Shown here: one piece after another, positions 32,246-34,963 of the stretch
Layout of the letters: every line of letters begins with the position of its first letter
How positions within the stretch are numbered: the first letter of the stretch is position 1
From: Euryarchaeota archaeon SM23-78
GTDB taxonomy: Archaea > Nanobdellota > Nanobdellia > Woesearchaeales > SM23-78
DNA length: 34,963 nt
Direction: 5' to 3'
NCBI GenBank assembly: GCA_001595785.1
Contig: LSSJ01000004.1
Location: forward strand, 1 to 34,963
Position numbers and translations under genes: made by a program
Notes under the pieces: model-generated
Databases searched by the model: none
The model's input: the letters and a program-made list of their open reading frames with translations, nothing else
What the model was told of the DNA's origin: nothing

Positions 32246-32432
32246 GCTACGCTCGGGTGGGGCCAACTCGGTAATGGTTAGCACCAGGCTCCGGCCCGCT
32301 TATGGCTGATGAGTGCTCCGGCTCCCCGTAGGGGGCGACCCCCTCCTTCGCGGTTGATTGTATACTGGGTGTTGCCTCCGCAACAAATGGTGCTAACCCC
32401 AAATAAATCGGCCTCACCCACCCTTGCTACGC
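32246..32432 (+). ncRNA. GC-rich structured RNA or element bounded by 8-nt direct repeats
   Basis: Unlike its AT-rich surroundings, this segment is GC-rich and strongly folded. The outer stem GGGTGGGGCC (32255-32264) with GGCCTCACCC (32410-32419) pairs fully only on the plus strand, through a G-U. An 11-bp perfect stem GGTTAGCACCA (32276-32286) with TGGTGCTAACC (32388-32398) follows. Inside are TGTTGC-CTCC-GCAACA and GGGGG-CGA-CCCCC. The direct repeats GCTACGCT flank it at 32246-32253 and 32425-32432. It does not show the hallmarks of SRP, RNase P, 5S or tRNA. A new non-coding RNA or a small mobile element are both possible. Confidence 0.6.
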
Positions 32433-32450
32433 TAAAATTGGCATTAACCC

Positions 32451-32828
32451 TCACTTCTTAAACACTGCCTTATATAACAATATCCTTGTAAGACTTACAC
32501 TGTACATGATTACGCTTATCACCATGAAAATGATTATTAAATAATCTATTGCTAGGTTCTTGAATAATAAGGCTAGTACAAGAGCTGTTTGTGCAAGGAT
32601 TATGTAGCTTGAGGTATGCTCAAAATAAACATGCTTCTTGCCTGTTTTGTGGATGTTTTCTTCGTAGAGCATCCAGAAGTAAAAGACAAAGCCTACTAAT
32701 AAGGTTATCAGGTAAAAGTAAGGGTTGTTTTGGTAAAAATAAAAAATTGCTCCAAGAATTATTATCAGTAACAAAGCAACTATTTCTTGCTCTAATAATA
32801 ATAGTTTATCGTGTCGGCTTATCTTCAT
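32451..32828 (-). CDS. Integral membrane protein of unknown function
   Basis: A 125-residue protein with four predicted transmembrane segments (about 12-32, 38-54, 70-90, 95-117) and a short charged loop (EENIHKTGKKHVYFEH). No family is recognised. It is on the strand of nop5, separated from it by one ACAA-type hairpin; the GC-rich element lies just downstream. Confidence 0.65.
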   Translation of the reverse strand: MKISRHDKLLLLEQEIVALLLIIILGAIFYFYQNNPYFYLITLLVGFVFYFWMLYEENIHKTGKKHVYFEHTSSYIILAQTALVLALLFKNLAIDYLIIIFMVISVIMYSVSLTRILLYKAVFKK

Positions 32829-32869
32829 AAAAATTCACCTCTTTTTAAATTCTTATTTTTATGAAAGCT

Positions 32870-32886
32870 CAAAATCTTTGATTTTG
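32870..32886 (-). repeat. ACAA-type hairpin between nop5 and a membrane protein gene
   Basis: On the minus strand ACAA precedes CAAAATC-AAA-GATTTTG, followed by GAGC. It sits directly after the nop5 stop codon and before the next gene. Confidence 0.65.
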
Positions 32887-32892
32887 TTGTTT

Positions 32893-33627
32893 TCATTTGA
32901 ACCTCACCTCTAATTCTTTTAATAATTTATCGCCCATGTATTTTCCTTTGAAAAAATCAATTCTTACTGCTATGAATATCTTATCTGCCAGGGCTCTTGC
33001 TGCTTTTCCTTTATCTGTTTTCTTTGCTTTTTGAACTAATTGGTGCTGCATAAGATACCCATACTTAGGTGGTTTGGCTCCTGTTCTTATGTGCCTGAAC
33101 AAAGCCTTTTCTGCTCCTAATAATTGTATGGTGCTGCTTCTCATCAGTGCCAGCTTTTTAAGACTGCCTGCTCCTCTGAGTAGTTTGGCTCCTACTAAGG
33201 CGCCTGCAATGGTTAAGAGGTTTGGACAGTACTCCTTCATTGTTGTTTCCAAGTATTTTTCTAGCTCTCTGATTTGCTGAGTAAGGTTATCAATGTTTTT
33301 TGCTATTAAGAGCATGGGCTCAACATCTTTTTTTGCTAGGTCAGCACCCATGGTGTTGTTTATTTTTAAGTCCTTAAACAATGCCTTCTTGTCTTTTTTC
33401 AGCACTAGTCTTACAAATGCTTCATTATCACTTACCTCTTTATCAAGCTCTGGTAGATAGATAGAGTACCACTCCCTTAGTCTTTTGGTTAGGGTATTAA
33501 TAGCTTTCTGCAACTCTTCAATGTTATTTATTACATTAATTACGAATAAGTCAGGACTAACAGATTCCTTAACTGCTTTTCTTGCAAGTTCAAGGTTCTT
33601 GGCTCTTAGCTTGGATAGTTTTGACAT
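32893..33627 (-). CDS. Nop5/Nop56-like box C/D RNP protein lacking the N-terminal domain
   Basis: A 244-residue protein matching the coiled-coil and Nop domains of archaeal Nop5, the scaffold of box C/D methylation RNPs. SPDLFVINVINNIEELQKAINTLTKRLREWYS and the LPELD segment mark the coiled coil. LTIAGALVGAKLLRGAGSL, STIQLLGAEKALFRHIRTG and PKYGYLMQH are the RNA- and L7Ae-contacting Nop domain. Usual archaeal Nop5 is about 370-410 residues; the N-terminal fibrillarin-binding domain is missing. The start lies 1 nt after the upstream Lrp-type gene, so no room exists for a longer form in this frame without overlap. Confidence 0.88.
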   Translation of the reverse strand: MSKLSKLRAKNLELARKAVKESVSPDLFVINVINNIEELQKAINTLTKRLREWYSIYLPELDKEVSDNEAFVRLVLKKDKKALFKDLKINNTMGADLAKKDVEPMLLIAKNIDNLTQQIRELEKYLETTMKEYCPNLLTIAGALVGAKLLRGAGSLKKLALMRSSTIQLLGAEKALFRHIRTGAKPPKYGYLMQHQLVQKAKKTDKGKAARALADKIFIAVRIDFFKGKYMGDKLLKELEVRFK

Positions 33628-33628
33628 T

Positions 33629-34117
33629 TTAAAAGGGAAGCTCCTCCCACTTATATTGTTTTGTGAATATAAAGCTCTGCCAGTCCTTAATTATCTTTGA
33701 GAATTTTGTCTTAATACTGTGAAATACTGTGTCTAGCTCTTCTGGGTTTTTAGCCCATATTGCTATTTTTAAATCATAGGTGCCTGTGATTTTTTCAACA
33801 GAGACAACACTCTGTTTTTTTAATAGATAATCTAAGAATTCTTGCCATTCCTCTTTGGTGTAGTTCCAGGTCGCTATCATTATCACTGCATATATATTAT
33901 ACCCTAGTTTTTTCTTGTTAATCCTTACTATGAATTTCTCTATCACTCCTTTTTTTCTTAGCTTGTTAAGCCTGTATCTAACTGTTTCATGGCTTAAGTT
34001 TACTCTTTTAGCTAGTTCTAGGATTGGTATTCTTCCATCTTGCTCTAGCATCTTGATTATCTCTATATCCTTTTTATCTGGTTGGTATATTTCAGGATTT
34101 TTAAGGTTTTTTGCCAT
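33629..34117 (-). CDS. Lrp/AsnC family transcriptional regulator
   Basis: A 162-residue regulator. The N-terminal helix-turn-helix reads IPILELAKRVNLSHETVRYRLNKLRKKGVIEKF (about 29-61). The C-terminal RAM-like domain (YNIYAVIMIATWNY ... VVSVEKITGTYDLKIAIWAKNPEEL) would bind a small ligand and assemble oligomers. It lies 1 nt before nop5 on the same strand, so it is probably co-transcribed. Its promoter region is shared with the divergent cupin gene. Confidence 0.88.
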   Translation of the reverse strand: MAKNLKNPEIYQPDKKDIEIIKMLEQDGRIPILELAKRVNLSHETVRYRLNKLRKKGVIEKFIVRINKKKLGYNIYAVIMIATWNYTKEEWQEFLDYLLKKQSVVSVEKITGTYDLKIAIWAKNPEELDTVFHSIKTKFSKIIKDWQSFIFTKQYKWEELPF

Positions 34118-34173
34118 AATATTTACTATATTTAAGATATTAATATATAAAGTTTACTATTTTACATATAAAT
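34118..34173. promoter_or_regulatory. Divergent promoters of the Lrp-type and cupin genes
   Basis: TATATAAAG (34144-34152) lies 22-30 nt before ATG 34174, and ACATATAAAT (34164-34173) could serve the second ATG at 34207. On the minus strand CTTAAATATAGTAAA is the likely TATA region of the Lrp-type gene. Autoregulation by the Lrp protein would be typical. Confidence 0.45.
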
Positions 34174-34809
34174 ATGAAAAAATTTATTAAAAAATTCGGT
34201 GATATTATGAAAGAAATCCCAAAACTAAGGATTTATCGGTTGTATGAAAACAGGTACACAGGCGATGACTATGAGTATAGAGAAGAGACTAATCTAAAAG
34301 GAATGTACTTTACAAGAGCAGAAGCAGAAAAAGAAAAAACCAAATTAGAAGAACAAGCAAAAAGAGAGGCAGGCAATAGGTATGACTGGCAATCCTATGT
34401 ACACTTTCACATAAAACCAGAAATGATAGAGAAACAAGGCCTAGAATACTATGGAGAAAGACCAGATAACTTTATACCCTTCAATGCAGTCCAAGCAATA
34501 AAAGATGCTTGTGGAACTATAAGAGAGCTCTACTCTTCTCAAGCCCTAAGCCTGGCTTATGTTAATCTTAAAGACCAAGCCAAGAAGCACAAGCACTCAG
34601 TAATGGAGGAAGTATACTTCATAGTAAAAGGAGAAGGAAGCTTATCCATAGGAGAAGACAACTACAGGATTGAGCAGGGAGACACAATAAGCATACCCCA
34701 AGATACCTTCCACTTTCTAGAAGCAGAACAAGGCTCTGAACTAGAGGTACTTGTGGTCACGCATCCTAAATATTCAATTGAGGATGTTATATTAGAAGAC
34801 AAGGTATAA
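34174..34809 (+). CDS. Cupin-domain protein with an unknown N-terminal domain
   Basis: A 211-residue protein. Residues about 125-205 form a single cupin barrel: HKHSVMEEVYFIVKGEGSLSIGEDNYRIEQGDTISIPQDTFHFLE, with metal-binding His/Glu positions H138, H140, E145 and the late His of FHF. The N-terminal 110 residues are unrecognised and charged. ATG 34174 suits a leaderless transcript; ATG 34207 (MKEIPKL), preceded by GGTGAT, is an alternative start. It may be controlled by the divergent Lrp-type regulator. Sugar isomerase, dioxygenase or binding roles cannot be told apart. Confidence 0.75.
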   Translation: MKKFIKKFGDIMKEIPKLRIYRLYENRYTGDDYEYREETNLKGMYFTRAEAEKEKTKLEEQAKREAGNRYDWQSYVHFHIKPEMIEKQGLEYYGERPDNFIPFNAVQAIKDACGTIRELYSSQALSLAYVNLKDQAKKHKHSVMEEVYFIVKGEGSLSIGEDNYRIEQGDTISIPQDTFHFLEAEQGSELEVLVVTHPKYSIEDVILEDKV

Positions 34810-34963
34810 ATCGTAATAATTACAATTTTGTTAAAAACATCTTGATTTCTTATTAGCAGTATTTATTAAACAGGTATTTAAGCAATTAAAGTGAAAATCC
34901 AAAACCTTTAAATATTAGTTATACATTAATATAATTAAAATATAATTAAAAAATTGCCTTCGG

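Noticed and set aside
32306-32313. CTGATGAG, the first core block of a hammerhead ribozyme, in the GC-rich element
   Set aside because: No GAAA block follows a stem II, and no cleavage triplet with stem III could be placed.
32255-32419. SRP RNA or RNase P RNA identity for the GC-rich element
   Set aside because: The plus strand lacks the SRP helix 8 loop (CAGG...GGAA...AGCA) and the RNase P GAGGAAAGTCC block. The GGAG tetraloop appears only on the minus strand, where the outer stem has an A-C mismatch.
1-34963. CRISPR array or phage-like module
   Set aside because: No regularly spaced direct repeats with unique spacers, and no cas, terminase, portal or integrase genes were seen.

Overview
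The window looks like a chromosomal segment of an AT-rich archaeon, most likely a DPANN lineage of the Woesearchaeota/Pacearchaeota type (inferred from gene content, no phylogeny run). Archaeal markers are transcription factor S, an NMD3-family protein, fibrillarin and Nop5 for box C/D RNP, an Lrp/AsnC regulator, a Sec11-type signal peptidase, a DUF460 protein, intron-bearing tRNA genes and TATA boxes about 25-30 nt before many start codons. Genes are short, tightly packed and often overlap.

Layout. 98-7429: three tandem secreted parallel beta-helix proteins, each ending in a dockerin-like calcium-binding module. 7599-11357: a dTMP supply block (thymidylate kinase, double-domain ThyX, P-loop kinase, dCMP deaminase). 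11388-12753: YggU-like protein, transcription factor S, signal peptidase. 12955-19280: NMD3, a Cys-repeat lipoprotein, DUF460, PRPP synthetase, two small winged-helix proteins and the C-terminal part of a Hel308/Ski2-type helicase. 20051-20430: tRNA-Ile(GAT) with two introns and tRNA-Asn(GTT) with three. 20667-22191: two orphan genes. 22192-25097: the cysteinyl-tRNA synthetase locus, invaded by a LAGLIDADG endonuclease gene. 25210-28274: CTP synthase, a membrane protein, a ThiI-like PP-loop enzyme, a small membrane protein. 28304-30103: a three-gene operon (receiver-like, membrane, unknown) with a repeated hairpin plus Shine-Dalgarno module before each gene, and a long structured leader. 30104-34117: double-FHA protein, fibrillarin, a GC-rich structured RNA or element, a membrane protein, short Nop5, Lrp. 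34174-34809: a cupin protein.

The most exciting locus is cysS. Two diverged copies of its 5' end flank the homing endonuclease gene. The copy joined to the body of the gene is broken right after the codons for the zinc-binding Cys-Gly-Pro by a 32-nt sequence. That sequence folds into a bulge-helix-bulge (BHB)-like hairpin, and its excision would restore [13 protein letters not shown] and a 464-residue enzyme. The upstream copy loses similarity to cysS at the same base. I read this as a homing element that brought in a foreign 5' gene segment plus a mini mRNA intron. The tRNA introns next door imply that the needed splicing endonuclease is present.

Other unexplained structure includes two dispersed families of small hairpins (one flanked by ACAA and GAGC, one fused to the Shine-Dalgarno sequence), a GC-rich folded element bounded by 8-nt direct repeats, a helicase gene that starts at a domain boundary, and a Nop5 without its fibrillarin-binding domain.
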